Source of the DNA: Martinezella lusitana
GTDB lineage: Bacteria > Pseudomonadota > Alphaproteobacteria > Rhizobiales > Rhizobiaceae
Reading direction: 5' to 3'
DNA: 64,000 bases
NCBI RefSeq assembly: GCF_016901135.1
Contig: NZ_JAFEVL010000048.1
Location: forward strand, 620,001-684,000
Under the pieces are notes generated by a model. The model was given only the letters and a program-made list of their open reading frames with translations, searched no databases and was not told the DNA's origin. The position numbers and the translations under genes are program-made. The first letter of the stretch is position 1, and every line of letters begins with the position of its first letter. Of this stretch, positions 36,380 through 45,932 are shown one piece after another.

Positions 36380-37035
36380 TCCAGTTCACCACATGGGATA
36401 TTCTTCGCGGCCTCTTGCTGGCCACGCGCTGGACGATACTTCTGTCGCTCGTCTCCTTTGCCGGCGGCGCCATCGTCGGTGCCATCCTGCTGTTCCTGCG
36501 CATCGGCAAGCGCAAGGCCGGCCGCATCGCCGTTAAATACTTCGTTGAGCTGTTTCAGGGCACACCGCTGCTGATGCAGCTCTTCCTCGCCTTCTTCGGC
36601 CTCGGGCTCTTCGGCATCGACGTGCCGGCATGGCTGGCCGCCGGTGCTGCGCTGACCCTCTGGTCGGCCGCCTTTCTCACCGAGATCTGGCGCGGCTGCG
36701 TCGAGGCGGTCGCGAAGGGACAATGGGAAGCCTCCGCCAGCCTCGGCATGGGTTACATCCAGCAGATGCGCTACGTCATCCTGCCACAGGCGCTGCGCAT
36801 CGCCGTGCCGCCGACGGTTGGCTTCTCCGTGCAGGTCGTCAAGGGCACGGCGCTGACCTCGATCATCGGCTTCGTCGAGCTGTCGAAGGCCGGCACCATC
36901 ATCACCAATGCGACCTTCCAGCCATTCACCGTCTATGGCTTCGTCGCGCTCATCTATTTTGCCCTGTGCTGGCCGCTGTCGAGAAGCAGCCAGATCCTGG
37001 AGAGGAAGCTCAATGTCGCTCATCGAGGTCACTGA
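36376..37035 (+). CDS. Polar amino acid-type ABC permease, second
   Basis: This is the partner permease of the same family: WDILRGLLLATRWTILLSLV, YFVELFQGTPLLMQLFLAFFGLG and the EAA loop WRGCVEAVAKGQWEASASLG. Length is 219 residues. The four-base overlap with the first permease and the 23-base overlap with the ATPase gene show tight coupling. The two permeases are related to each other and should form a heterodimer. Confidence 0.92.
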   Translation: MIQFTTWDILRGLLLATRWTILLSLVSFAGGAIVGAILLFLRIGKRKAGRIAVKYFVELFQGTPLLMQLFLAFFGLGLFGIDVPAWLAAGAALTLWSAAFLTEIWRGCVEAVAKGQWEASASLGMGYIQQMRYVILPQALRIAVPPTVGFSVQVVKGTALTSIIGFVELSKAGTIITNATFQPFTVYGFVALIYFALCWPLSRSSQILERKLNVAHRGH

Positions 37036-37738
37036 AGTCCGCAAGAGCTTTGGCACCAACGAGGTCCTGAAAGGCATCAACCTCGATGTCGAGCCGGGCG
37101 AAGTGATCGCCATCATCGGCAAGAGCGGCTCGGGCAAATCGACGCTGCTGCGCTGCATCAACGGGTTGGAGACGATCAACGACGGCTCGATCTCCGTCGC
37201 CGGCGCGCAGCTTCTGCCCGATGACCTGCATCTGAAAGCCCTGCGGCTGAAGGTCGGGATGATCTTTCAGCAGTTCAACCTCTTTCCGCATCTGAGTGCG
37301 GGACGCAACGTCATGCTGTCGCAGATGGTCGTCAAGAAGATCGCCAAGGCCGAAGCCGAGGCCACGGCACGCCGCATGCTCGATCGCGTCGGCCTCGGGC
37401 ATAAGTTCGACGCCTTTCCGGACGAACTTTCCGGCGGCCAGCAGCAGCGCGTCGCCATTGCCAGGGCGCTCGCCATGCAGCCGATCGCGCTTCTCTGTGA
37501 TGAGATCACGTCAGCCCTCGACCCGGAGCTTGTGGCCGAGGTTCTGGCCGTCGTGCGCGAGCTGGCAGGCGAAGGCATGACGCTGCTGATGGTGACGCAT
37601 GAGATGAAGTTCGCCCGCGACGTCTGCTCCCGCGTCGTCTTCATGCATCAGGGCCGGGTGCATGAAATCGGGCCGCCGGGCGAAGTCTTCGCCAATCCGC
37701 AGACGCCGGAGCTCAAGCAGTTCCTCGGCCTTCACTGA
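37013..37738 (+). CDS. Polar amino acid-type ABC transporter ATPase
   Basis: This is the ATPase of the importer: Walker A IIGKSGSGKST, Q-loop MIFQQFNLFPH, signature LSGGQQQRVAIARAL, Walker B IALLCDEITSALDPE and switch histidine in VTHEM. Cys replaces the usual Phe before DE in Walker B, which is seen in the family. Length is 241 residues. ATG 37013 follows GGAGAGG and lies within the end of the second permease. The operon ends here, convergent with the AraC regulator seven bases away. Confidence 0.93.
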   Translation: MSLIEVTEVRKSFGTNEVLKGINLDVEPGEVIAIIGKSGSGKSTLLRCINGLETINDGSISVAGAQLLPDDLHLKALRLKVGMIFQQFNLFPHLSAGRNVMLSQMVVKKIAKAEAEATARRMLDRVGLGHKFDAFPDELSGGQQQRVAIARALAMQPIALLCDEITSALDPELVAEVLAVVRELAGEGMTLLMVTHEMKFARDVCSRVVFMHQGRVHEIGPPGEVFANPQTPELKQFLGLH

Positions 37739-37745
37739 AAGCCGG

Positions 37746-38642
37746 TCAGCCTCGCTGTCCGGCTCCTCGCACCATACCGCCCCATGCGCCCGGTGCGATG
37801 CCGAAGGCTTTCTTGAAATGCCGCGTCAAATGACTCTGATCGGCAAAACCGGTCGCGGCGGCGACCTCGGCGATCGACTCGCCCTTGCCGATCATCACTT
37901 TCGCCTGCTGCAGCCGCCGCATCAGCAGGAAGCGGTGCGGACTCGTGGCAAAGGCGGCGCGGAAATGCCGCGCGAGCGCAAAGCGATCAAGGCCGGTGAT
38001 GCGCTCGAGCTCCTGTGAACGCACGTCGCGCGTGACATGCGCTTCCAGATACTCCCGCGCCGCTTTCGCCTGCCCCCAGGCGATGCTGCCCAATGGCCTT
38101 TGCGGCAGGCGCGCATGCTGGACGAGGCCATCGGCAAGCCGGGAAACGAAATCGTCGACGAAGAGCTCGTCCAGCTCGCGATCGAGCTCGCCGAGTGCCG
38201 CCAGCAGCAGGCCGGCAAGGCGGCTATCCTCAATGACAGGCTCGTCGACGAAGGGCAGCCCGATACGAGCTGCCTCCAGGCACTGAAACAGCAAGGAAGG
38301 CTCCAGATAGAGCATGCGATAGACGAGGCCGTCATCGGTCGCCGCCCCGCCATCATGCAATTCGTCGGGATGAAGGACGATCACCCGCCCCGGCAGGCTG
38401 TAGCGCTGCTCGCCGCGATAACGGAAGGTCTGAACGCCGCGCATGGTGACACCCAGCGCATGGGTGTCGTGGCGATGCAGTTCGAAGGCATCGCCGCGAA
38501 ACTGCGCCTGAATGCGCTCGATACCTGGATAGGCGGGCGCGGACAGGATGCGGTTGGCGTCGGGTGCCACGCACAAACGTTCAAGACCCTCGAAGATCTG
38601 TCCAGCTACACCGTCGCTTAACGTCTCATTTCCCGACTGCAT
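37746..38642 (-). CDS. AraC-family transcriptional regulator
   Basis: The N-terminal cupin-type sensing domain (AraC_binding) is at about residues 40-140 (FELHRHDTHALGVTMRGVQ, then VIVLHPDELHDGG). The C-terminal double HTH of AraC is at about 190-290 (LERITGLDRFALARHFRAAF, then SIAEVAAATGFADQSHLTRH). The likely start, ATG 38642, lies 14 bases from the start of the divergent DUF2000 gene, so their promoters would have to overlap the coding starts. It may control the convergent amino-acid transporter or the DUF2000 gene; neither is shown. Confidence 0.88.
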   Translation of the reverse strand: MQSGNETLSDGVAGQIFEGLERLCVAPDANRILSAPAYPGIERIQAQFRGDAFELHRHDTHALGVTMRGVQTFRYRGEQRYSLPGRVIVLHPDELHDGGAATDDGLVYRMLYLEPSLLFQCLEAARIGLPFVDEPVIEDSRLAGLLLAALGELDRELDELFVDDFVSRLADGLVQHARLPQRPLGSIAWGQAKAAREYLEAHVTRDVRSQELERITGLDRFALARHFRAAFATSPHRFLLMRRLQQAKVMIGKGESIAEVAAATGFADQSHLTRHFKKAFGIAPGAWGGMVRGAGQRG

Positions 38643-38656
38643 GAAAGTGACCACCG

Positions 38657-39064
38657 ATGTTCGATACCAAAATCGCGATCGTTCTGCGAAGCGATCTTCA
38701 ATCCTGGCAAAAACTGAATGTGACCGCGTTCCTGACAAGCGGCATTGCCGGACAAAGTCCGGAAATCATCGGCGAACCCTATCGCGATCGTGCCGGCAAC
38801 GTCTACAACGCATTGTCCGTCCAGCCGATCATCGTCCTGTCAGCCGATGAGAAAGATATCGCCGCCATCCATCGCCGCTCACTGGAACGCGGCGTCACCT
38901 CCTCGCTCTTCATCGAGGAAATGTTCGCGACCGGCCATGATGCTGCCAATCGCGCCGTCTTCTCCGAATTCGCCCCCGAAGACGCCAAGGTCGTCGGCAT
39001 CGCCCTACGCGCGGAGAAGAAGATCGTCGACAAGATCACCAAGGGCGCAAGCATGCATGCGTGA
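38657..39064 (+). CDS. DUF2000 domain protein
   Basis: This 135-residue protein of the DUF2000 family has a fold related to peptidyl-tRNA hydrolase 2. It opens with MFDTKIAIVLRSDLQSWQKL and has FLTSGIAGQSPEIIGEPYRD and RGVTSSLFIEEMFATGHDAANR. Function is unknown. No clear ribosome site precedes the ATG. It is divergent from the AraC regulator, a common arrangement for a regulator and its target, and convergent with the OmpA-type gene. Confidence 0.85.
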   Translation: MFDTKIAIVLRSDLQSWQKLNVTAFLTSGIAGQSPEIIGEPYRDRAGNVYNALSVQPIIVLSADEKDIAAIHRRSLERGVTSSLFIEEMFATGHDAANRAVFSEFAPEDAKVVGIALRAEKKIVDKITKGASMHA

Positions 39065-39082
39065 TCGGGCGGCATAGGGAAA

Positions 39083-39106
39083 CGGCCGGATCCTGAGACC
39101 CGGCCG
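39083..39106. terminator. Possible shared terminator hairpin between convergent genes
   Basis: CGGCCGG and CCGGCCG form a 7-bp GC stem around a ten-base loop, midway between the convergent DUF2000 and OmpA-type genes. The U tract is weak on either strand. Confidence 0.5.
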
Positions 39107-39122
39107 CATTTGTTGAAGAGAC

Positions 39123-39791
39123 TCAGCCGTTCTGGGTGATCGGCGCGATCTGGATCTCGACGCGGCGATTCTGGGCGCGGCCAGATTCGTTTGCGTTGGA
39201 CGCAACCGGCTGCGTGGGACCGAAGCCGATAGCGGACATGCGGCGCTGGTCGATGCCCTGGCTGCCAAGATAGGAGGCAACCGAGCCGGCGCGGCGTTCG
39301 GACAGATCCTGGTTATGCTGCAGGCTGCCGGTCGAATCCGTGTGGCCGTTGACGTCGATCAGGGTGCGGTTGAACTTACGCAGAACGATTGCGACGGAAT
39401 TGAGCGTCGGGAAGAACTCCGGCTTGATGGCGTCCTGGTCGATGTCGAAAGTGATCGCCGACGGCATGTTCAGAATGATGCGGTCGCCGGCACGGGTAAC
39501 CGAAACGCCGGTACCCTGCAGCTGCGCGCGCAGCTCGGATTCCTGTTGGTCCATATAGTTGCCGATGCCGGCACCTGCGAGCGCACCGACGCCGGCGCCG
39601 ATCAGCGCGGCATTGCGGCGCGAAGCCGGCGAATGACCGATGAGAAGACCAGCGACAGCACCGACACCGGCACCGAGCGCAGCACCGCCCGCCGTATTCG
39701 ATACTTTCTGCTCGCCCGTATAGGGGTCGGTCGTGGTGCACGCGTTCAAAAAACCTGCCGCTAGGGCAAGAATGGCAATTTTCTTGATCAT
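39123..39791 (-). CDS. OmpA-family lipoprotein (YiaD-like)
   Basis: This is an outer-membrane lipoprotein. The signal peptide ends in the lipobox LNAC with Cys at residue 18. A glycine-zipper region follows at about 35-75 (GAALGAGVGAVAGLLIG, GAGVGALAGAGIGNYM). The C-terminal OmpA domain binds peptidoglycan (TLIDVNGHTDSTGSLQHNQD, LSERRAGSVASYL, then AQNRRVEIQI). Length is 222 residues. ATG 39791 follows GGAGAG; upstream ATGs in the frame would bury the signal peptide. Confidence 0.92.
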   Translation of the reverse strand: MIKKIAILALAAGFLNACTTTDPYTGEQKVSNTAGGAALGAGVGAVAGLLIGHSPASRRNAALIGAGVGALAGAGIGNYMDQQESELRAQLQGTGVSVTRAGDRIILNMPSAITFDIDQDAIKPEFFPTLNSVAIVLRKFNRTLIDVNGHTDSTGSLQHNQDLSERRAGSVASYLGSQGIDQRRMSAIGFGPTQPVASNANESGRAQNRRVEIQIAPITQNG

Positions 39792-39988
39792 AGAATCGTC
39801 GCTCTCCGGTTCGATGGCCGCAGCAGATATGAAGCATTGCGGCAATATGATGAAGAGAAATCTTATCTGGACCTTTGTCCCCTGTGCATAGCGCAAAGGC
39901 ATGGCATTTTCGGAAACCAACCGCCGCCCGCGATCTGCGGGGCCGACATCGACCCCGTTTCACCTTACCTGCGACGTGGGCCGGACGA

Positions 39989-41002
39989 TCAGAGATTCTG
40001 GAAGAGCTGCAGCACCGTATTGTAGCTCGCATTGGCGATCGAAAGCGATTGCAGCCCGAGCTGCTGCTGCGTCTGCAGCGCTAATACCTTGCTCGACTGC
40101 TGTTCCATATCGGCATCCACAAGCTTGCCGACACCGCTGGTCAGCGAATCGCTGAGATTGCCGGCGAACTGGCTCTGAAGATTGACGCGTGCCTCCAGGG
40201 AGCCGAAGGCCGAGCCGATCGTGCTGAGCTGCTGCAGCATCGCCGTCACGGTATTGACCATATCGACGATGGCGCCCTTCGTCGTATTGGCATCGAGCGA
40301 AACTTCCACCTGGCCGCTGGTGTCGCCATTCTTGCTGTCGATGAGCACATAGTTCTTCGCCGCCCCGGCTTCGGTCGCAAAGGCCGTCGAGGTCAGCACG
40401 CCATAGCCGCCGGTGCCACTCGACTGATCGTCGACCAGGTATCGTGCATCCGTCGAGACGATGGTACCGCCCGTCGACGTTACGCCCTCGTAGTTCAGCA
40501 TGCCGATCGAAATGCTTCCATTGGTGTGGCGAATGAGAGAGCCCGGCACCTGGTGCGGCTCGGTCGGGTCTTCGCCGTCCTGTAATACGATCCAGTTGAC
40601 GCCGTTGAAGCTTGCCGACTCCGCGACATTGCGAAGCTGCTGCTTGAGCTCGGTAATCTCGTCATTGAGCTTCGTCTTGTCGACGCTCGTCTCAAAGGCG
40701 CTGACAAGCTTCGTTCGGATCTGCGTCACGATGTCGACCGCGCTGCTGACGCCCGTGGAGGCGGTGCTGACCGTGGATGCGGCAAGACCAAGCGCATCCT
40801 GCACCGCCGAAATGGCGCCGACATCGGTGCGTGTCAAAGTCGAGATTTTCCAGTATGTGGCGTCGTCTTTCACCGACTGCACGCGCAGGCCGGACGACAT
40901 CTGCCGCTCTGCAGCAGTCAGTTTGGTCTTGGTGTCTCTCAGCACTTCAAGCGCTGTGGTGACAGAGGGATTGACCCTGATGGAGGTCGAAAAAATACTC
41001 AC
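39989..41002 (-). CDS. Divergent, isolated flagellin
   Basis: The flagellin N-domain (residues 1-140: TALEVLRDTKTKLTAAERQM, SSGLRVQSVKDDATYW) and C-domain (about 255-337, ending NASYNTVLQLFQNL) are both present around a short variable centre. Length is 337 residues. The only fitting start is GTG 41002, 11 bases after GGAG. An ATG eight bases upstream sits better on that GGAG but opens a different 19-codon frame. No other flagellar gene is in the window, so it is outside any motility cluster here. It may be a minor filament subunit. Confidence 0.88.
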   Translation of the reverse strand: MSIFSTSIRVNPSVTTALEVLRDTKTKLTAAERQMSSGLRVQSVKDDATYWKISTLTRTDVGAISAVQDALGLAASTVSTASTGVSSAVDIVTQIRTKLVSAFETSVDKTKLNDEITELKQQLRNVAESASFNGVNWIVLQDGEDPTEPHQVPGSLIRHTNGSISIGMLNYEGVTSTGGTIVSTDARYLVDDQSSGTGGYGVLTSTAFATEAGAAKNYVLIDSKNGDTSGQVEVSLDANTTKGAIVDMVNTVTAMLQQLSTIGSAFGSLEARVNLQSQFAGNLSDSLTSGVGKLVDADMEQQSSKVLALQTQQQLGLQSLSIANASYNTVLQLFQNL

Positions 41003-41252
41003 GGCACATGAACTCCGGACGCAAAAATACGCAACGAATACAAGGAGACATTGAAACCTTGCCGCGGGCGCTCATGCGCGCGGGCCGAACGTATCGGCGA
41101 ACGGGGAGCCCGGCTAAAACAATGCCTGAACTCCGACGGTTACAGGTCACTATCATTAGCAAACATGCTTAAAAAAACGCTAATCGGAACGCATAATTTA
41201 CCATAAATAAGCGCACAAGCTGCAACGGGCGCAACTCACCCGTGCTCGACTT

Positions 41253-44200
41253 TCATTCCGCAGCCCGCAGATTAGCCAGCTTCGCGCGCAGCACCGCGTC
41301 CGACATTTCCTCGTGCAGGCGTTGTTCTTCATGCGTCTGCGGCTTAGCGAAGCGGGCAATAAGGAGATAGGCGACGGGCGTGATGTAGAGCGTGACCAAG
41401 GTGGCGAAACCAAGTCCGCCGACGATCACCCAGCCGAGCGCTATGCGCGCTTCCGCGCCGGCACCTTCGGCAAACACCAGCGGCACGCCGCCGAGGATGG
41501 TCGCAATCATGGTCATCATGACGGGGCGCAGGCGGAGCGCGCAGGCTTTTTCGATTGCTTCACGCACGCCCTCGCCCTTGTCGCGAAGCTGGTTGGCGAA
41601 CTCCACGATCAATATGCCGTTCTTCGCCATCACGCCGACAAGAAGCACCAGCCCGATCTGGCTATAGATGTTGAGGCTCGAACCGGTGATGACAAGCGCA
41701 AAGACGGCACAGGCAAGGCCAAGCGGCACCGTGGACATGATGATCAGCGACGACAGCACGCTTTCGAACTGCGCGGCAAGCACCAGGAAGATGATGATGA
41801 TGGCAAAGCCGAAAGTGAGCGCCATTCCGCTGGAATTCTCCTCCAGCGTTGCCGCTTCCGCCAGCGGCATTAACCGCGCTCCGGGCGGCAACAGCGGCGT
41901 CGCGATCCTCGTCACCTCTTCGACGGCCTGTCCGAGCGACATGCCGTTCTTGAGGCCGGCGGTGATCGCAACCGAGGCCAGCTGCTGCTCACGGGTCAGC
42001 TGCGGCGCGACGGCATTTTCCTTCAATGTGGCAATAACCGACATCGGCACGATCTTGCCGTCGCCGGTCTTCAAATAGACGTTCTCAAGATCTGTGGGAT
42101 CGTCGATCGGGCGCATCGTCGAGGTGAGCAGCACCGGATAGGAGTCGCCGGCGACGAAAACATCGACCACGGAACGCCCCTCGAGCAGCGACTGCAGCGC
42201 CACCGAAAGACCTGTGATATCAACCCCAAGATCGGACGCACGCTCGCGATCGATGGCAACGGAGACCTGGGCCTGGGTCGGTTCGTTGTTGAGACGCGGC
42301 GTGTCGAACTGCCCCGTTGCATCGAGCGCCTGCACCAGTTTCAGTGCCGCTTCAGTCAGCGCCTCGTGATTATTGCCAACGAGAGCCATCTGCACGCCGC
42401 TGCCGGCGCCGCGAATGCGCAGGCTGTTCGCCTGAATGACGTTCCCTCGAAGAGCAGGCACATTTGCCGTGGCGCGGTTGATATCGGAAACGATATCCTG
42501 CTGCGTGCGATGGCGCTCGCTCCAGGGCGCCAGCGTCAGCACCATAAAACCGCTATTCTCCTGGCCGTTCATGCCTGATATCGCATAGATATTGCGGATA
42601 TCGCCGCTATCCATCAGCGGCTGCAGCCGCTCTTCGACGCGCTGCAACTGATCCTTCGTATAATCGAGGCCGGCGCCCTGCGGCGTCGTCAGTCGAAGCA
42701 TGACCATGGCTCGGTCTTCGTTTGGCGTCAGTTCACTTTTAACATTCAGGAAGGCAAGGACGGCAGCGGCCGAGAACAGGGCGCAGAAGACGATGACCAC
42801 AAGCGGTGCATTGAGACAGGCCCGTAGCGTCCGACGATAGACGGCGGCAAACAGCTCGCCGAAACGGCCGAGCATGCCATGATCCTCGCGCATCTCCTTG
42901 GTCAGCATGCGCGACGCGAGCATGGGGCAAAGCGTCAATGCCACGATCGACGACAGGCCGACGGAGAAGGCCAGTACGAAGCCGAATTCGCGGAACAGGC
43001 CGCCCACCTGCCCCGGCAGGAACGACAGCGGAATGAACACCGCGGCAAGCGTGGCCGTCGTCGCGATAACGGCGAAGAACACTTCGCGCGTGCCGAGCAC
43101 GGCGGCGGCCCGCGGCCCGATTTTCTCGGCCCTGCGACGGACGATGTTTTCCAGCACGACGATGGCGTCGTCGACCACGAGGCCGGTGGCAAGCACGATC
43201 GCCAGCAGCGTCAGGATATTGACCGAGAAACCGACCATGTAGAGCGCGGCGAGCGTGCCCGTCAGCGCCACCGGCATGGTGACGACCGGGATCAGCGTTG
43301 CCCGCCAGTCTCTCAGGAAGAGATAGATGACGACGGTGACGATCAGCGCCGAAAGAACGAGTGCCAGCACGACCTCGTGGATCGCCCCCTGAATGAACAC
43401 GGCATCGTCGCTGGTGATGGCGATGCGCGTTCCCTCGGGCAGCGACTTCGAAAGCTGCGCGACGACAGTCTTCACGCCTTCCGAGATATTGAGCGTATTC
43501 GATTGCGCCTGACGGATAATGCCGAGGCCAATCCCCTGCACGCCGTTGGAGCGCAGCGCAGTTGTCCCGTCGCGCGGGCCGAGCGTCACGGTGGCGACAT
43601 CGGAAAGCCGCACACGGTCCTTGACCATCAGCCGCGCAAAATCCTCCGGCGTCTGCAGCGCTGCCGTCGCGCGCACGACGATATCCTGACGCGCGCTTTT
43701 CAGCGATCCCGCCGGCACGTCGAGTGCGGCGGTCGCAAGCGCCGTCGTCAGATCGCCGATCGTCAGCCCTCGCCCGGCAAGCGCTGCCTGATCGACATCG
43801 ATACGGAAGACCTTCTCCTGATCGCCGTAGAGTTCGACATCGGCAACGCCCTCTACCGAAGCCAGCCGGTCGGTAATCTCCTTGTCGACGAGCTGCGTCA
43901 GGTCGTCCATCGTCAGAGTACTGGAGGTTACGGCAAGGCGCATGATCGGCTGCGAATCCGAATCCGCCTTGACGATCTGCGGCGCATCGGCCTGATCGGG
44001 CAATTGCTCGGTGATGCGGCCGATGGCGTCCCGGACATCGTTGGCGGCGACGGAAAGATCCGTGGCGTCGGAGAACTCCAGCGTCACCCTGCTCTGCCCG
44101 AAGGACGAGCTGGAGGAAACCGACTTCAGGCCGCTGACGCGGGCGACCGCACCTTCGATGACCTTGGTCAGCTCTTGATCGATTGTCTGTGGCGACGCGC

Positions 44201-44408
44201 CGTCGAACATGGTTCTCACGGTGACGACCGGACGGTCAACGTCCGGCAGCTCGCGCACCTCGACGCCGAAATAGGCGGCAAGGCCGGCAACGACCAGCAG
44301 CGTATTGAAGACCAGCGCCAGGATCGGCCGGCGCACGAAAAGCGCGGTGAAGGACTGCTTGCCCGAACCCGCGCCACCTTGGTTCATGTCATCGCCATGC
44401 TCCGTCAT
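41253..44408 (-). CDS. RND efflux pump, inner-membrane transporter (HAE1 type)
   Basis: This is a proton-driven AcrB/MexB-like transporter exporting drugs or other hydrophobic compounds. FVRRPILALVFNTLLVVAGL is the first membrane segment, and the proton-relay pair Asp-Asp is in GLVVDDAIVVLENI near residue 405. ELTPNEDRAMVMLRLTTP opens the second half, and GVMAKNGILIVEFANQLRDKG is the conserved fourth motif. Length is 1051 residues. The ATG overlaps the adaptor gene by four bases. No outer-membrane channel gene is adjacent, so it must share one encoded elsewhere. Confidence 0.94.
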   Translation of the reverse strand: MTEHGDDMNQGGAGSGKQSFTALFVRRPILALVFNTLLVVAGLAAYFGVEVRELPDVDRPVVTVRTMFDGASPQTIDQELTKVIEGAVARVSGLKSVSSSSSFGQSRVTLEFSDATDLSVAANDVRDAIGRITEQLPDQADAPQIVKADSDSQPIMRLAVTSSTLTMDDLTQLVDKEITDRLASVEGVADVELYGDQEKVFRIDVDQAALAGRGLTIGDLTTALATAALDVPAGSLKSARQDIVVRATAALQTPEDFARLMVKDRVRLSDVATVTLGPRDGTTALRSNGVQGIGLGIIRQAQSNTLNISEGVKTVVAQLSKSLPEGTRIAITSDDAVFIQGAIHEVVLALVLSALIVTVVIYLFLRDWRATLIPVVTMPVALTGTLAALYMVGFSVNILTLLAIVLATGLVVDDAIVVLENIVRRRAEKIGPRAAAVLGTREVFFAVIATTATLAAVFIPLSFLPGQVGGLFREFGFVLAFSVGLSSIVALTLCPMLASRMLTKEMREDHGMLGRFGELFAAVYRRTLRACLNAPLVVIVFCALFSAAAVLAFLNVKSELTPNEDRAMVMLRLTTPQGAGLDYTKDQLQRVEERLQPLMDSGDIRNIYAISGMNGQENSGFMVLTLAPWSERHRTQQDIVSDINRATANVPALRGNVIQANSLRIRGAGSGVQMALVGNNHEALTEAALKLVQALDATGQFDTPRLNNEPTQAQVSVAIDRERASDLGVDITGLSVALQSLLEGRSVVDVFVAGDSYPVLLTSTMRPIDDPTDLENVYLKTGDGKIVPMSVIATLKENAVAPQLTREQQLASVAITAGLKNGMSLGQAVEEVTRIATPLLPPGARLMPLAEAATLEENSSGMALTFGFAIIIIFLVLAAQFESVLSSLIIMSTVPLGLACAVFALVITGSSLNIYSQIGLVLLVGVMAKNGILIVEFANQLRDKGEGVREAIEKACALRLRPVMMTMIATILGGVPLVFAEGAGAEARIALGWVIVGGLGFATLVTLYITPVAYLLIARFAKPQTHEEQRLHEEMSDAVLRAKLANLRAAE

Positions 44409-45571
44409 TGCGTGATGACCTCGGTGGCCTGGGCGACATCGCGCGCAAAGCGAACGTCGCCGCCTTCAGTCACTCGCTGCAATCCTTCGATGACGATGAG
44501 ATCGCCATCGCGAAGATCGCCCCTGACCAGCACGGCATCCAGATTGCGCTGTACGATGCTAATACGCACCTTCGAGGATTTGCCGTCGGTAACGCGCCAT
44601 ACATGCGCGCCCTCTCCATCCCACTGCACGGCAAGCGGATCGACGGAGGGATAGGTTTCGCCGGAGAAGCGCATGCCGACATTGAAGGACATGCCGGCCC
44701 GCAGCTCATCGGAAGCATTGTCGATGCGGGCGCGCACGCGCAGGGTCCGGCTGGCGCCATCGATACGATTGTCCACCGCCTCGACCGCGCCGGCAAAGGC
44801 GCGCCCCGGCAGCGCGACCGATGTCGCTTCCACCGGCTGATCGACCTTGACCGTATTGGCGAAGCGCTCCGGCACCCAATAGTCCACCAGGATCTCGGAG
44901 CGATCGTCCAGCGTCACGATGCTGGTCGTCGTCGTCACATTGTCGCCGACCACGACCGGCACGATGCCGACGATGCCGTCTATCGGCGCAACGACATCGC
45001 GGCGCTTCAGAGCGAGTTCCGCCGATTGCAGCGCCAGCTTGGCGCCCTGCTCGACGATCTCGGCATCGAAGACATCCATGCGCGACACGCTGGACTTGAT
45101 ATTGCGATAGAGCTGGGATTTTTCGGAGGCACTCCTCAGCGCCACTTCCGCCTGGCCGCGAGCGATAATCTGTTCGTCATCGTCGAGACGCGCCAGCACC
45201 TGCCCCTGCTTTACCCGGTCGCCGGACTTGATGAGGATTTCCCTGATCGTGCCCGCCGCCTGCGGCATGACGACGACCGAACGGATGGCATCGCCGGTGC
45301 CGATCGCGCTGAGGCGGTCATTGACGATGCCGCCGACCACCCGCTCCGTGACGACGAGCGGCACATTCTGGCCGCGCCGCGCGCCGCCGTTTGCAGCACT
45401 AGCCTGCTTCTCGCCATTGTCGCTCTTGCCCGGCGCAACAACCGCCACCACGGCTTCGGGAGCGCCAGCTCCCCGCAACAGGCCGGCTACGCCCGGCACG
45501 AAGGCCACGGCGGCGGCGATACCTGCCACCAGCAAGAAAAAACACAGGGAAAGCTGCTTCCAGGCGGTCAT
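44405..45571 (-). CDS. RND efflux pump periplasmic adaptor (membrane fusion protein)
   Basis: This is the adaptor that links the RND transporter to an outer-membrane channel. An N-terminal anchor is at residues 7-28, then the lipoyl/hairpin part (GTIREILIKSGDRVKQGQVLARLDD; DVVAPIDGIVGIVPVVVGDNV) and the beta-barrel (VDYWVPERFANTVKVDQPVEA). Length is 388 residues. It is first in the two-gene operon, upstream of the transporter and divergent from uvrD. Confidence 0.93.
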   Translation of the reverse strand: MTAWKQLSLCFFLLVAGIAAAVAFVPGVAGLLRGAGAPEAVVAVVAPGKSDNGEKQASAANGGARRGQNVPLVVTERVVGGIVNDRLSAIGTGDAIRSVVVMPQAAGTIREILIKSGDRVKQGQVLARLDDDEQIIARGQAEVALRSASEKSQLYRNIKSSVSRMDVFDAEIVEQGAKLALQSAELALKRRDVVAPIDGIVGIVPVVVGDNVTTTTSIVTLDDRSEILVDYWVPERFANTVKVDQPVEATSVALPGRAFAGAVEAVDNRIDGASRTLRVRARIDNASDELRAGMSFNVGMRFSGETYPSVDPLAVQWDGEGAHVWRVTDGKSSKVRISIVQRNLDAVLVRGDLRDGDLIVIEGLQRVTEGGDVRFARDVAQATEVITQ

Positions 45572-45932
45572 GCACGTCTCCGGCTCGTTGTGTCAGAGGC
45601 GATGAAATCGCGTCGTCGGTTCTTTAATGGCCTCATCTCGTCAAGCGCACTTACTGAGGCCAAGTTCGGGTTGGTAGCGATATAACGCACGATTGTGCCC
45701 GATTTGCTGCAATATCGTTTTTTTGAGCATATGCGGCAAGCTTTGCCACAGATTATGACAAAGTTGTAATCTTGGCGCCGACAACGAGGCGTTTTATTTG
45801 CGCTCTCAGGTCTCTGTTCAGAGAGGGAAATGGCCTTCTCATTCCCTTTTTTTGCCTGTGAATGTGCACTTTTTGTTCTGTTTTCAGCCCGTTTCTTTTG
45901 CCTTTCGGGGTAGAATCATTACATTGGGCCGT
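45572..45932. other. Intergenic region between divergent efflux and uvrD genes
   Basis: These 361 bases separate the adaptor gene from uvrD and should hold both promoters. The part from about 45700 to 45900 is rich in T runs. No gene, repressor gene for the pump, repeat or clear promoter pair was recognised. Confidence 0.5.

Noticed and set aside
42879-44654. An open frame of 591 codons on the plus strand
   Set aside because: It is antisense to the RND transporter and adaptor genes; the amino acid composition is that of a shadow frame.
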